From NCBI RefSeq assembly GCF_027409185.1, contig NC_084461.1:136785501-136849500 (forward strand): 64,000 nucleotides of DNA. Direction: 5' to 3'. Source of the stretch: Cynocephalus volans. Taxonomy: Eukaryota > Chordata > Mammalia > Dermoptera > Cynocephalidae. Each line of letters opens with the position of its first letter. The first letter of the stretch is position 1. The position numbers and the translations under genes are program-made. The notes under the pieces are model-generated. The model saw only the letters and a list, made by a program, of their open reading frames with translations, made no database searches and had not been told where the DNA came from. Positions 11,901 through 20,854 of this stretch are shown here, piece after piece.

Positions 11901-14900
11901 CCACCCTAAGACTCCAAAAGAGGCCAGAAAGAACATGAGACCTGGAGAGAATGTGCCCAGGGAGCTTGGCCTCAGAACAGAGTCAAGGTGTGGCAAAGTC
12001 CACGATTCTGCCTGAGGATTCACTCAAACGAGCACAAAACAGTGCCCGGGTATGTGGCTGTTCCAATCTCTGCCTTCTGAGATGGGAAGCATGGCAGCCC
12101 AGTGACCCCAGTGGAATCTGTGTCCCCTGGGGCCCTCAACCACCCTGAGCAGAGAGCCCTAGTGAGCCTGTGAAGGGAGAAATGAGTCTAAAAGGCACCT
12201 CCTGCACTGGAGAAGGCCTGGAAATTAACATTTACGAGGTAGTGGCTGACAGTCTCCCTCCACTACCACCATGACATCTGCTTCTGGCCAAGATGGAGTA
12301 ACAGGGACTGTGCTTATCTTCCTGCCAGAAACAACCCCAACATGGACAAATATGTGAAACAATGGTTTTTAAGAGGCTGGACATTAGCCAGTGGGGGATA
12401 GTAATCCTTGAGAGATGGGAAACCAACAAGGTGAGCCAAGTAGTTGTCCCAGCTCCCTTCCTTGAGGGAGTTTCCAGTTCACAGGACAGGGAGGGAGAAC
12501 CCAGATAGAGCCAGGCAGAGTCCCTGAGTTGAGGAGACAGAGCTGAGACTGCAGGAGACCAAGGTGGCTAGAATTCGCTAAGCAGAATATGGGAGAGTGC
12601 ACTAAACAGAGAGAACGCCCGAGGTTTACTAAGGGTTCCCTTGAATACTCAGCAGAGTACTGATGAGTGGATGCATGTGAGGAAACTTCCTGGGACTGGA
12701 GAAAGAAACACCCAGGAGGATTAGAGGGAATGGTGCTGGGCGTTCATGCAGGGCCTGGAATAATACCTGTTCTCACTAGCCCTAGTGGAAAACACCAGTG
12801 ATTCTATTAAAGAAATTGACATTGTAGTTGAAAACCTTCCCATAAGGAAAAATCCAGGCCCAGAGAGCTTTACTGGTGAATTCTACCAAACATCTCAAGA
12901 AGAATTGTTACCAGTTCTACAAGAACGCTTCCATAAAATGAAGGATTATTTACCAACTCATTCTGCAAGGCCAGCATTACCTTAATACCAAAACCAGTCT
13001 AAGACATTATATGACCAACCACAGACCAACATCTCATGAACACAGACAAAAAAATTTTAACGAAATTTTAGAAAACCATATTAAACTATATATAAGAGGG
13101 ATAATATATCATGACTAAGTGTAATTTGTCCCATGAATGCATGGTTGGTTTAACATTAGGAAATTAATATGATTTACCACATTAACAAACTGAAAATGAA
13201 AACACAGATAATCACCTCAATACACCCAGATAAAGCATTTGACATAATCCAACATCCATTTCTGGCAAACGAGGAATAGAAGGGAAATTTCTCATCCTGA
13301 TAAAGGGCATCTATGAAAAACCTATAGCTAACATCAAGCTTAATGGTGAAAGTCTGAATGCTTTCTCCCTAAGAGCAGGAACAAGACAGTAATGTTAGCT
13401 CTCCTCATTTCTATTTGTCACTGTACTGGAGGTTCTACCCTATTCAAAAAGACAAGAAAAAAAAAATCAAAGTCATCCACATGGGAAAAGAAGATGGAAA
13501 ACTCTATCTGTAGACTAGATGAGCATCTATGTGGAAAATTCAGTTGGATCTATAGAGAAGCTACTGGAACTAATAACTGAGTTTAGCAAAGTTGCAAGAT
13601 ATAAAAATCAATTGTATTTATATGTACTAATGAAGAATCAGAAATTAAAAACAAGCATTTACAATAACAAAAAATATGAAATCCTCAGATATGTAACTAA
13701 CAAAAGATGTGAAAGTCCTATACACCAAAAACTACAGAACATTGCTGATAGACATTAAAGAAGATCTAAATAAATGAAGATATAGACCATGTTCATAATG
13801 ATATTAATTCTTCCCAACCCAATATATAAATTCAACACAATTCTAATGTCCTAGCAATCTTTTTCTGTAGAAATTGAAAAACGGATTCTAAAATTTATAT
13901 GGAAATGCACAGGACCTAGAATAGTCAAAACAACTTTCAAAAAGAAATACAAGGTTTAGGGACTTACACTGCCTGATTTCAAGATATGTTATGAAGTGAC
14001 AATCATCAAGACAGTGTGGTATTGACGTAAAGATAGATAATGGAACAGATTAAAGTCCAGAAATAGACCCACACATATAAGGACAACTGATTTTTGACAA
14101 GGTATAAAGGCAGTTCAGGGAGAAAAGATAGTCTTTTCAGCAAATGGTGTTGGAGCAATTGGATATCCATCCATATGCAAAAAAAAAAAAAATTTTTTTT
14201 GACACATACTTTACACCATATACAAAAGTTAACTCAAAATGGATCATAGACCTAAATGTAAAATCTAAAATTTAAAAGGTTTTTAGAAGAAACATAGGCA
14301 GAGGTGTTCGTGACCTTGAGTTAAGCAGTGATCTTAGATATAACGCCAAAAATCCAATCCATAAAAGAAAAAAATGATAAATTGGACTTCTTCAAAATGA
14401 AAAACTTCTGTTCTTTAAAAGACATTTTTGATTTTTGTACTTCACAAATTAATAACCATGAGCTCGTTTTTTATAAACTCCCAACTTCATTGAACTTCCC
14501 TTCAAGGAATATGTGCAGCACAGCTGCCCAGGTGGGGAGCCCCAGCTACCAGCAGGCCCTGGCACCTGCTACCCAGGACCTGCCACTGCAGCAGCCCCAG
14601 CTCTCAAGAAAAAAAAAAAAAAAGACACTTTTAAGAAAACAGAAAGGCAAACCACAGGCTGAGAGAAAATGTTTGTAAAGGATATATCTGACAGAGGAAT
14701 TAGGCACAGAATATATAAAAACTCTCAAAACTCAAGGTCAAGTGTTCAGTTCCCCATACAGGCCAACTGCCAAACAAACAAAAAATAAAATGGGCAGAAG
14801 TTTTGTACACTTTACCAAAGAAGGCATATCAATGGCAAATAAACATATTAAAAATTTTTAACTTCATTAGTTATTAGAGAAATGGAAATTACAGTTGCAA

Positions 14901-16882
14901 TAAGATACCACCACACACCTGTTAGACTGACTGTATCAAAGGTCAGCAAGGATGTGGGTGAACTGGAACTATACACTGCTGGTGGGAATATAAATAGCAC
15001 AGGCACTTTGGAAAGCAGTTTGGCAGTTTCTTAGAAAGTTAGGCATTGATCTATTTTATGAGCCATTCCACTCCTAGATATTTATCCAAGAGAAAGGAAA
15101 ACATATATCCATACAAATACTTGTACACAAATGTTCCCAGTCTCTTTATTTGTAATACGCGGAAACTGGAAAAAACCCAAATGTCCGAGAACAGGTACAT
15201 GGTGTACCCTGCAACGAAATACTGCTCAGCAATAACAAGGAATGAACTACTGATAACTGCTGTTATAACATGGATGATTCTCAGCAAAATTATATTGAGA
15301 GAAAGAAATCAGACAAAAGAGAATACATTTTACATAAATGTAAGTGATCATTTTACGTCAAGTCATAGAAATTGTAACTAATCCCTAGTAACAGAAAGCA
15401 GATCAGTGGTTCCTGGGGTATGAGGGGGCAGCAGGAAGAAGGGATTACAAAGTAGCTTGAGGACACTTCTGGGGGTGATGGATATGTTGATTAGCTTGAT
15501 TGTGATGATGGTTTTGTGGGTGTAAACATGTCAAAATGTATCAAATTGTACACCTTATATGTGTGCAGTGTATCGTACGCCAATTATTCTTCAATAAAAA
15601 TGCTGGAAATTTTTTAAAAAATGCTTATCAACCAAATGTAATATATGGACCCAGTTTGGATCCTGATTCAAATATACTAACTGTGAAAAGAAATTACTAA
15701 GGCAATCCAAGAATGCTTGGACTCAATATTTGATGACACTGAGGACTTTGCGATAACTTTTAATTGTTAGAATGGTACTTAACTGAAGTATCTATACCTG
15801 ACATGATACAATATCTGGCATTTGCTTCAAAATACTGTGGGGGTAGGGATATTGGTGGGGTAGAACTGTAACAAGATTGACCATGAATTGGTAACTTTTG
15901 AAGTTGGGTGATTTAGAACAGGAGACATGGTCAATATACTCTTTTCTGGACCTCTGTGTTTAAAAGTTTCATAATTTTGAAAAAATGGAGGGAAAAAGAA
16001 AAAGAAAGTCCCCTGCCTTGCTGTCCCTACCATGATGTCTCTGTGTGTGCAGGTGTTCACCTTTACCTGGAGGGAGGACATCCGGCCTGGAGACCCCCAG
16101 CACACCAAGAAGTTCTGCTTTGATGCCATCTCTCACACCAGCCCAGTCACCCTCTATGACTGCCACAGCATGAAAGGCAACCAGCTGTGGAAATACCGCA
16201 AAGTAAGATGAGATGGGGGGCTGGGAAGGGGGGTGACCTGCTTGGTCTTTAAAAAAAAGAACTATGTAGTACCTCACTCCCTCTCAAAACAGAGCCCACC
16301 CATTCATTCATTTGTTCCACAAATCTACCATGCCCGATTTTCCAGTCATTCAAGAGAAACTAGAAATTCAGACTTTGATGTGAAATCATTAGATTGTAAA
16401 TGTTGGCAACCGAGTCCATTCAAAAGAAAAATAAAAAACACACCATGAGGACCAATGAAATTTGACTGCAGGTGGACAGTGTTTAGGGCCCAGGCCTAGA
16501 AGTGGCCTCCATCACCTCTGCCCACATTCCCAGCTGGCAGAACTCAGTCACATGGCAACGCCCACTGCAAGGGAAGCAGGGCAGCATCTGGTGTGTGCTC
16601 AGGAGGAAAACGACTAGGTCAGTGAGCAGCTAGTCAGTTGCTTCCTCCTTGCTGTTATTGTTGCTGCGGTGTGACTGTTCATGTCCCTGGTGCTGCCTGT
16701 CTGATAACCTCCCTGTTTTGTAGGACAAGACCCTGTACCACCCTGTCAGCGGCAGTTGCATGGACTGCAGTGAAAGTGACCACAGGATCTTCATGAACAC
16801 CTGCAACCCCTCCTCTCCCACCCAGCAGTGGCTGTTTGAACACACCAACTCAACAGTCTTGGAAAATTTCAATAGAAACTGA
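2776..16882 (+). CDS. GALNT10: GALNT10, 3' part: last four coding exons of polypeptide N-acetylgalactosaminyltransferase 10
   Basis: Joined coding exons 2776-2997, 4356-4472, 16053-16202 and 16724-16882 give 215 codons plus a stop. They form the end of the catalytic region and the whole C-terminal ricin-type lectin domain. The family is a set of Golgi type II membrane enzymes that transfer GalNAc from UDP-GalNAc to Ser/Thr, the first step of mucin-type O-glycosylation; GALNT10 prefers already glycosylated peptides. Every exon is flanked by AG/GT and starts and ends in phase 0, so the frame runs through without a break. The protein matches what I recall of the human GALNT10 C-terminus almost residue for residue; human is about 603 aa, so about 388 N-terminal residues lie upstream of this window. 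The neighbour SAP30L on the same strand agrees with human gene order. No disruption is seen, so the gene looks functional. Confidence 0.96.
2998..4355. other. GALNT10 intron with a short tandem duplication
   Basis: Mostly unique sequence between two coding exons. The only clear structure is a 37-bp tandem duplication at 3279-3352. No other element could be named. Confidence 0.6.
3279..3352. repeat. 37-bp tandem duplication (two units)
   Basis: Units 3279-3315 and 3316-3352 each begin TGCATAGGTATTTC and end GTGAAAAGACTG. I count one mismatch (C/T) between them. It lies in a GALNT10 intron about 280 bp after a coding exon. Confidence 0.9.
4356..4472 (+). CDS. GALNT10: GALNT10 coding exon (ricin lectin domain, alpha repeat)
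   Basis: The 117-nt, 39-codon exon lies between a pyrimidine-rich CTTAG acceptor and a GTAAGG donor. It encodes the start of the ricin-type beta-trefoil, including the alpha-repeat CxD-type motif GLCADTKHG and a second cysteine in [12 protein letters not shown]. In this family the alpha repeat contributes to binding of GalNAc-bearing glycopeptides. The exon ends in NNMQ and continues in phase 0 into the exon at 16053, across an 11.6-kb intron filled by a retrovirus and an L1. Confidence 0.96.
4634..5043 (-). mobile_element. Partial LTR related to the neighbouring provirus LTRs
   Basis: The block shares GAGCTAGGGCT, CAGACCCCTCAAGCC, the GAGCTAGGTAACTGG region and the terminal TTTTCCCCACA with the provirus LTRs, but is clearly another subfamily. 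On the minus strand it starts TGTGGGGAAAATAGG and is truncated at its other end before the LTR's terminal ACA. A minus-strand AATAAA (plus-strand TTTATT at 4750-4755) is a likely LTR poly(A) signal. It has the same orientation as the provirus 400 bp away and probably represents an independent older insertion. Confidence 0.75.
5067..5440 (-). repeat. Ancient interspersed LTR-like repeat, copy 2
   Basis: It aligns with 1990-2590 in the same orientation: the TATACC...TTTTGGTTACAAAT start, ATGGAAACCCAGCCCAGAT, GAGTTATTGGCTC and CACTGAAAAGTC. It sits between the LTR fragment ending at 5043 and the provirus target site at 5454. Confidence 0.5.
5454..5458. other. Target-site duplication, left copy (CCTCC)
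   Basis: The five bases immediately outside the TGTCTGG end of the left LTR equal those outside the right LTR at 11526-11530. This fixes the integration boundaries. Confidence 0.88.
5459..5952 (-). repeat. 3' LTR of the provirus
   Basis: This LTR is 494 bp with TG/CA termini. It differs from the 5' LTR by roughly 40 substitutions over about 440 aligned bases counted by eye. It keeps a segment of about 48 bp near 5796-5845, between an AACATGGCTG and a GCTGTGCAGG motif, that the other LTR lacks. No canonical AATAAA was found in it. Confidence 0.92.
5953..5965 (-). promoter_or_regulatory. Polypurine tract of the provirus
   Basis: On the minus strand the purine-rich AAGGGGTGGAT directly precedes the LTR start TGTGGGG. 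This is where plus-strand DNA synthesis is primed in retroviruses, and it identifies the left LTR as the 3' LTR. Confidence 0.75.
6239..6715 (-). pseudogene. Provirus pol C-terminal region downstream of integrase core
   Basis: An uninterrupted 158-codon minus-strand frame lies after the integrase core and before the 3' LTR. It is rich in Trp and Pro and has repeated WPG/WYHKPGK-like motifs, as expected for the SH3-like integrase C-terminus and beyond in class III pol. I could not find the five dUTPase motifs of some ERV-L elements. It is the longest intact part of pol but has no independent start context. Confidence 0.6.
6809..7350 (-). pseudogene. Provirus integrase core remnant
   Basis: The three acidic residues of the DD(35)E core are visible on the minus strand: D in VDFVGPLP (around 7200), D in ESDNGTHFT and E in [10 protein letters not shown] (6809-7081 frame). 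Upstream, a cysteine-rich stretch with a CxxC pair fits the zinc-binding N-terminal domain. A stop lies between the zinc region and the core, so it cannot be made as one protein. Confidence 0.85.
7406..7976 (-). pseudogene. Provirus RNase H remnant
   Basis: The RNase H signatures appear in order but in different frames: AWYTDGSS (first Asp), AELRAVW (Glu), ICTDSWAV (second Asp) and [10 protein letters not shown] (last Asp). A frameshift after the first block and another near 7640 break the domain. It continues the pol order between reverse transcriptase and integrase. Confidence 0.85.
8071..9110 (-). pseudogene. Provirus reverse transcriptase remnant
   Basis: In minus-strand order I see fingers motif VKKPDG.WRMTVDY (around 9060), motif A with LDFANAFF (around 8925), QVLPQGY, the YIDDVL catalytic box (around 8725), and the connection block with [12 protein letters not shown] starting at 8484. 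The frame is lost at a T-run inside motif A, an in-frame TGA follows YIDDVL directly, and a TAG precedes the connection block. All catalytic aspartates are still encoded, but not in one frame. Confidence 0.9.
9272..9568 (-). pseudogene. Provirus retroviral aspartic protease remnant
   Basis: A 98-codon minus-strand frame contains the retropepsin active site [12 protein letters not shown] and the C-terminal helix motif YILGMDVL, with a glycine-rich flap region between. Spacing and length agree with a retroviral protease monomer, which works as a dimer. It lies between gag and pol as expected. The frame is open across the core, but expression would need the broken gag-pol context. Confidence 0.88.
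9648..11015 (-). pseudogene. Provirus gag remnant, two halves split by one amber codon
   Basis: A 298-codon frame (11015 to 10122) is stopped by TAG at 10121-10119, and the same frame resumes for 155 codons to 9648. The N-terminus has two near-identical hydrophobic segments, each starting EEMWL, 44 codons apart (DNA units 10915-10992 and 10783-10860), followed by an Ala/Glu/Leu-rich probable coiled coil. The second half carries a basic stretch with ENFTGSMRD upstream. No CCHC zinc knuckle is visible. The first ATG lies only about 45 nt after the primer site, an unusually short leader. Assignment to gag rests on position. Confidence 0.75.
11060..11077 (-). promoter_or_regulatory. Primer binding site, tRNA-Ser type
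   Basis: Three bases inside the 5' LTR edge, the minus strand reads TGGCGTAGTC followed by AGGTAGGATT. This equals the complement of the tRNA-Ser 3' end except for one substitution and one inserted base. A tRNA-Ser primer is characteristic of HERV-S, a class III family related to HERV-L. Confidence 0.75.
11081..11525 (-). repeat. 5' LTR of the provirus
   Basis: This LTR is 445 bp with TG/CA ends, aligned along its length with 5459-5952. It lacks about 48 bp near 11416, which explains the length difference. The direct right flank is the target duplication CCTCC at 11526-11530. Confidence 0.92.
11531..12285. other. GALNT10 intron, no recognised feature
   Basis: Unique-looking intronic sequence between the provirus and the L1. 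I see no exon, and only short chance open frames. Confidence 0.5.
14429..14619 (+). mobile_element. Unidentified poly(A)-tailed retro-insert inside the L1
   Basis: The L1 sequence is interrupted between AAAAGACATTTT (14417-14428) and AAAAGACACTTT (14620-14631), a target duplication with one mismatch. The 190-bp insert ends in an A-run from 14609. Its 3' half is GC-rich (CCAGCTACCAGCAGGCCCTG) and can be read as a Gln/Pro-rich peptide on the plus strand. These are the hallmarks of L1-mediated retroposition of a 5'-truncated transcript; the source is unknown to me. Confidence 0.75.
14734..14788 (+). mobile_element. 5'-truncated CYN-like tRNA SINE fragment
   Basis: AGGTCAAGTGTTCAGTTCCC and CATACAGGCCAACTGCC followed by (AAAC)n match the B-box half of the tRNA-Ile-derived SINE seen complete at 23234. 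It interrupts the L1. Confidence 0.65.
16053..16202 (+). CDS. GALNT10: GALNT10 coding exon (ricin lectin domain, middle)
   Basis: The 150-nt, 50-codon exon has a GTGCAG acceptor and a GTAAGA donor. It encodes [14 protein letters not shown], then FCFDA and the beta-repeat block [20 protein letters not shown] is the (Q/N)xW signature of a trefoil repeat, and the cysteines in FCFD and YDCHS are the expected disulfide partners. The acceptor lies about 440 bp downstream of the 3' end of an L1, so the flanking intron is repeat-derived while the exon itself is clean. Confidence 0.96.
16724..16882 (+). CDS. GALNT10: GALNT10 terminal coding exon (lectin gamma repeat and stop)
   Basis: The coding part is 52 codons plus TGA, after a TTTTGTAG acceptor. 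It carries the gamma repeat of the trefoil: [18 protein letters not shown] followed by QQWLFEH, with QQW as the QxW signature, and ends in LENFNRN. The stop is directly followed by non-coding sequence without frame conservation. The length and C-terminus agree with the human protein as I recall it. Confidence 0.96.
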   Translation, partial: DKTLYHPVSGSCMDCSESDHRIFMNTCNPSSPTQQWLFEHTNSTVLENFNRN

Positions 16883-18874
16883 GCCTTCATGTCCCCTTGG
16901 CAGGCCCAGCGGGGTACCCTGTGGCACTCACTGCAGGCTTCCTCTCCTGAGGGAGGCAGGGCCTCCGTGGGCACCATGGTGTAAAAGGTGCTGTCCAAAT
17001 GGTTCCAGGTGAAGAGGGCTCTTGAAACTGGAGCAAGAGATCTGCCTGGTCCTTGAGCCCCTGAGTCATGGGGTGGGGTGGAGAGCATGCCCCACAAGAG
17101 ACCCCATAAGAGAGCAGAGCCTGCTCTAATCCCTGCTGGCATCGTGGAAAAGCAGGGGGGCCTTTTTAACTTTGTCTCCATATCCCCTCGGGCACTGTGC
17201 AAGAGAATACCAGGGCAGCTCTAGGCCACCCAAAAATGAGTCCTGCAAGGTTGCCCAGACCGCGTGTGGCTCTCATATGTGACGGTGCTTTAGAAAGAGA
17301 GGCAACGTTTGTCTCTCTGGGGCGGCTGTTAACACCGATGCCACCCATCTGCAGCAGAAGGGAAAGCTCTTCTAGGAACCTTTTAGTTTCTGCCTGTGAC
17401 TGAAGTTACTTGCCCAGCTTCTGTTCTCTGTCACAGCCTCAGGTGATGTAGTCAAAGGCCATACCTGGGGCTCTCAGAGGGTTTAGTACTGAATGCTGGC
17501 CAGCTGCCAGGCATGGGTCAGAAGAGGGACCTCCAGACATTCCTTTTCGGCCAAGGGTATATGGGATGTCTACCCTGCTCTCTGGGTATTTGAAATGCTC
17601 ATTTTAGTGCTCTGCAGGCACCAGGGAAGCCCAGCCACCAGCTTTTCAGGGCTTGGTTCAGATTGCCTTGGGCCCATGAAAAAGGACAAGTAGAAGACCT
17701 CCAAACTAGAAATGCTGGCTGAATTTCCCTAATCCATGCTTCCACTTCCCTTTCTCTCTTTCCCGGGCAATTACCTGCCTCAGGAGAGGAGCCGAGGTGC
17801 TGCAAGGTGTTCACCTCACAGTCTGGAGCCTCCAGGATCAACCGTGGGCAAGGTGCCTACCCTCTGACCTCACGATGGTTCTAGTTCTCATATGAAACTC
17901 TAGAATTTTTAAAGAACTCTATAATTTGATTACAAAACTAGAATGCTACATGTGATTCTGGTTTTTTAGCATCCATTGTGGATTTCTAGAATGCAGTGAT
18001 TCAAGCAGCCAGCCAGGTATAATATAGTGAAGGTAGCCCCAGCTCAGAAACAATCTGTGAAATCCAAAGTTAGTGGTGTTGGGCGGAGGGAGCAGGGGGA
18101 CCTGTGTCCATCAGCTCTTACCAGAGGCTTTGGTACAACGTGGTCTTCAGGAAGACCTAGAGCCCTGGAACCTCCCACCATCATCACAGCTGCAGACTCA
18201 TTTGCAGTGGAGAGACAAAGCCAATATCCCACTACGAGATGGACACCCAGCTCCATGCCAGCCTTTCATGTTTACCTTTTGCTTTGTTAATTACATGTCA
18301 GATTCTCACCAGAGGGCTCCCAAACTAATAGAAAGCATTTCTTTAACCAACCTGCTACCCACTGATTCAGAAATGGAAATCACATTCCACAATCTATGAC
18401 TTCCACCAGCTAGCCTAGGAAATACTTGTAATCAGTATTCCAATTAGAGTTGTGTTTCTCAATTGTGTCATTTCCCAATTAAATAACTGAGACATAAATC
18501 TGGGAACAGAGCCACAAATCTGCCTTTGAGATGCTGGCTGATCTCAAGGCCTTCGATTTATCTGGGGGAGGAAAGGATAAACACTCCAAGCCACCACTAC
18601 CCAGATTGAGCGTGTAGCTGGCAAAGGATCACTTCCACTTCTGCCCAGCACAAGCCGTGCTCTGGCCTGCTATCCACAGAAGAGGTAGCCCCTGTGCTTG
18701 CAAAGCCTGCTGGTTGATCCCTAGGGTCCCCTTCCAAATGAGTGCTATATCTTTAGAAGTGGACCTCTATAGAAGTCAAAAGATGAGGCCCCTTCTAGAA
18801 TCTTGGGTAACAAGCGTTGCAGTTTGGGGAGCTGAATTAAGATTCATCAGCAGAGAGCAATGCAGCATCATTAA

Positions 18875-18880
18875 AATAAA
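18875..18880 (+). terminator. Candidate GALNT10 poly(A) signal AATAAA
   Basis: This canonical hexamer is the first perfect one I noticed after the GALNT10 stop codon, about 2 kb downstream. It is followed by TGTGCCTTTT within 15 nt, a plausible downstream element. Confidence 0.5.
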
Positions 18881-20818
18881 AACTGTGCCTTTTAAAAAAG
18901 AAAAATGCAAATGTACAGCAAATCCCTAAACTTGAACCATTTCCTAGTGCCTTGCTAGACAAACATAAAGGGGCAGGGTTGGGGGGAGGGGAACATTTTT
19001 GGTGGCATGTGCAGTTCTTATTGAATGAGTGTGTTTTTCTTAATGTCTCATTTCAAGCAGGAGATGTTGGGCCTAGAGCAAGATCTGAGACTGAGATGCC
19101 CCCCAAGAGCCAAAGACCAGAGTTGTTCTAGTCCGCACAAGTAACACTCTAAATTAAAAGGGCAGCTGGGCAACTCACTTAGTCCATGGTCTAGAAGGGC
19201 TTCAGCAGCCCCTGAGAGAAGGCCTTGCATTACCTCATTAGGCCCCCATCCCAACCCCCAAACAGAGTGCTTGTCCTGTCCATTGCCATTGGGATGAAGG
19301 ATTGCAGAGCACTGACTAGATTTCCAAATGGCCTCACTCCAAGTGGGCAGCTGTGTTCTCCACAAGACCAAGCTTCCTGGGGAAGAAGGAGCCAACAAGC
19401 CGTCCTCAGCCTTTCTCTTTCCCATACTTTGGTTCTCCTTTCCAGTCTGGTTTCATACCCCAGGCAGTTGGGCGTGTCCCCCGAGCACTCTGGCATTCAT
19501 AATTGCTGAGCCCACACTAGTTCGTCCTGGGGCTCGACAAAGTGTGTAATAGGAGAAGGAGGGACAGAATGTTGTTGGTTAGATTTTATCTAGCAACTGA
19601 CTGATTGCAAATACTTGTAATAAGCAACTCATTGTTTCGGCCTCTTTTTTGAAAACCACCTGTCTCAAGGATTCAGGTTTTGCTCCCATTCCCAGCTGAT
19701 ACTCAATAGAACTCAGCCAGATAATGGGTGAGAATGTGGGCCCCTTTACCTCTAAAGGAAATTCTGAGGATGATGTCACAACACAAGGTGTTGCTAGAAA
19801 TTGTCACGACCATGTGCCCCACCAGCACTCTTTCCAAAGAGGGACTGCAGAAACATTTCAGAATGCAAAGAGCATCTTTGCTGTAAGTACAGGCCTTAGA
19901 AGTGGCTGAATTTGCAGGCATGTGTGTGAAAAGCCATTCCATCTTGTAGTTCCAATTGGAACTTTCAACTTTGAAAATAGACCAGGAACTGTCCATTCTT
20001 CCCTTTAGGAAGAAACAGCCCAGAGGAAAGCGGTGTAACATCCACAGAAGAGATCTGACAGGCGGGTGTGACATTAGGCCCAGAGGAGAAAGAGCAGTTT
20101 TTCGGGAAAATGTAGCATGTGGATTTCCAAAGTCCACATTACATTCACTTTTCACACATCCTACCTGTTGAATTTCTTTTCCTTCTTAAGAAATAGGTAA
20201 TGTCCTCAAAAGTGGCTCCATATTTCTTTCTGTGCACCTCCATTCTTCTAGAATCCGGAGTCTCAAAAGAGTGGCAAAGCACTTTACTAATAACTGAGAA
20301 ATCTGGATTCCTTGCTTTACTGATCAATCCCTTGTTTGTACAGATTGGGTGATCTTTTATAATTCTGAGGAGGCAATGCATTTGTACTGTTTTCTGAAGA
20401 TTTACAAGTGTGGGAGAGGAAGAAGGAGTGCAGTTCTGTTCTGGAATTCTTTATTGTTTTCAACTGATGCTCTTTGTGAAAAATCCAAGTAATTGAGTTC
20501 AAACTCGATCTTAAGCCAAGGCCCGCTGCCACCTCTGGGTGTGAGTTGGAACTACATACCAAGTGACAAGGTCATCTTAATATTTGCTTCCAAAATGGCT
20601 TTGATTCAGCGGTGCCAGACAACAGGATTAGGGTCTTGCTCTGTTACTGGCTTGAAATATGGATCCCAAAGGGGTTGCAGGCAGGGAATATTTGGGAAGT
20701 CAGACTGGGATTCCATAGAGAAAGCTCAAGACCACCAACCTCTCTTCTCCTGCCTGGAAAAGTGAGCCTTTGTGAAGAACTGACTTAACATGTATAATTG
20801 TGATTGTGACTGTTGTTG

Positions 20819-20824
20819 AGTAAA
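20819..20824 (+). terminator. Candidate distal GALNT10 poly(A) signal AGTAAA
   Basis: A variant hexamer lies at the end of the unique stretch and is followed within about 30 nt by TGGTCTCTGG and T-rich sequence. Repeat-derived sequence (MIR fragment) begins about 40 nt further on, which suggests that the transcription unit ends here. Confidence 0.4.
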
Positions 20825-20854
20825 CCTCCAGACTTTCTCTAAAGTGGTCTCTGG

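Larger units (their letters stand above)
12286..15610 (+). mobile_element. Internally deleted L1 (L1M type), 5' UTR joined to ORF2
   Basis: From about 12286 the sequence resembles an L1 5' UTR (CCAAGATGGAGTAACAGGGA). At about 12787 it jumps into ORF2 coding for [20 protein letters not shown] in the reverse transcriptase region. ORF1 and the endonuclease are missing. ORF2 then runs in broken frames to an L1 3' UTR ending CAATTATTCTTCAATAAA near 15598. It carries an unidentified retro-insert (14429-14619) and a SINE fragment (14734-14788). It has the same strand as GALNT10. All frames are disrupted. Confidence 0.85.
16883..20845 (+). other. GALNT10: GALNT10 3' UTR (probable extent; shorter form to about 18.9 kb)
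   Basis: From the stop codon to about 20.85 kb the sequence is mostly unique, with no SINE or L1 recognised, which is typical of a long 3' UTR. Two candidate 3' ends are seen: a canonical AATAAA at 18875 and a variant AGTAAA at 20819 followed by a GT-rich tail. An MIR fragment begins just after the second. I cannot tell from sequence alone which end is used. Confidence 0.6.

Noticed and set aside
13392-15381. Several 60-116-codon frames
   Set aside because: They are pieces of L1 ORF2 or its 3' UTR in broken frames.
16630-17202. 190-codon antisense frame over the GALNT10 last exon
   Set aside because: It is the complement of coding exon and UTR sequence with no family match; a shadow frame.
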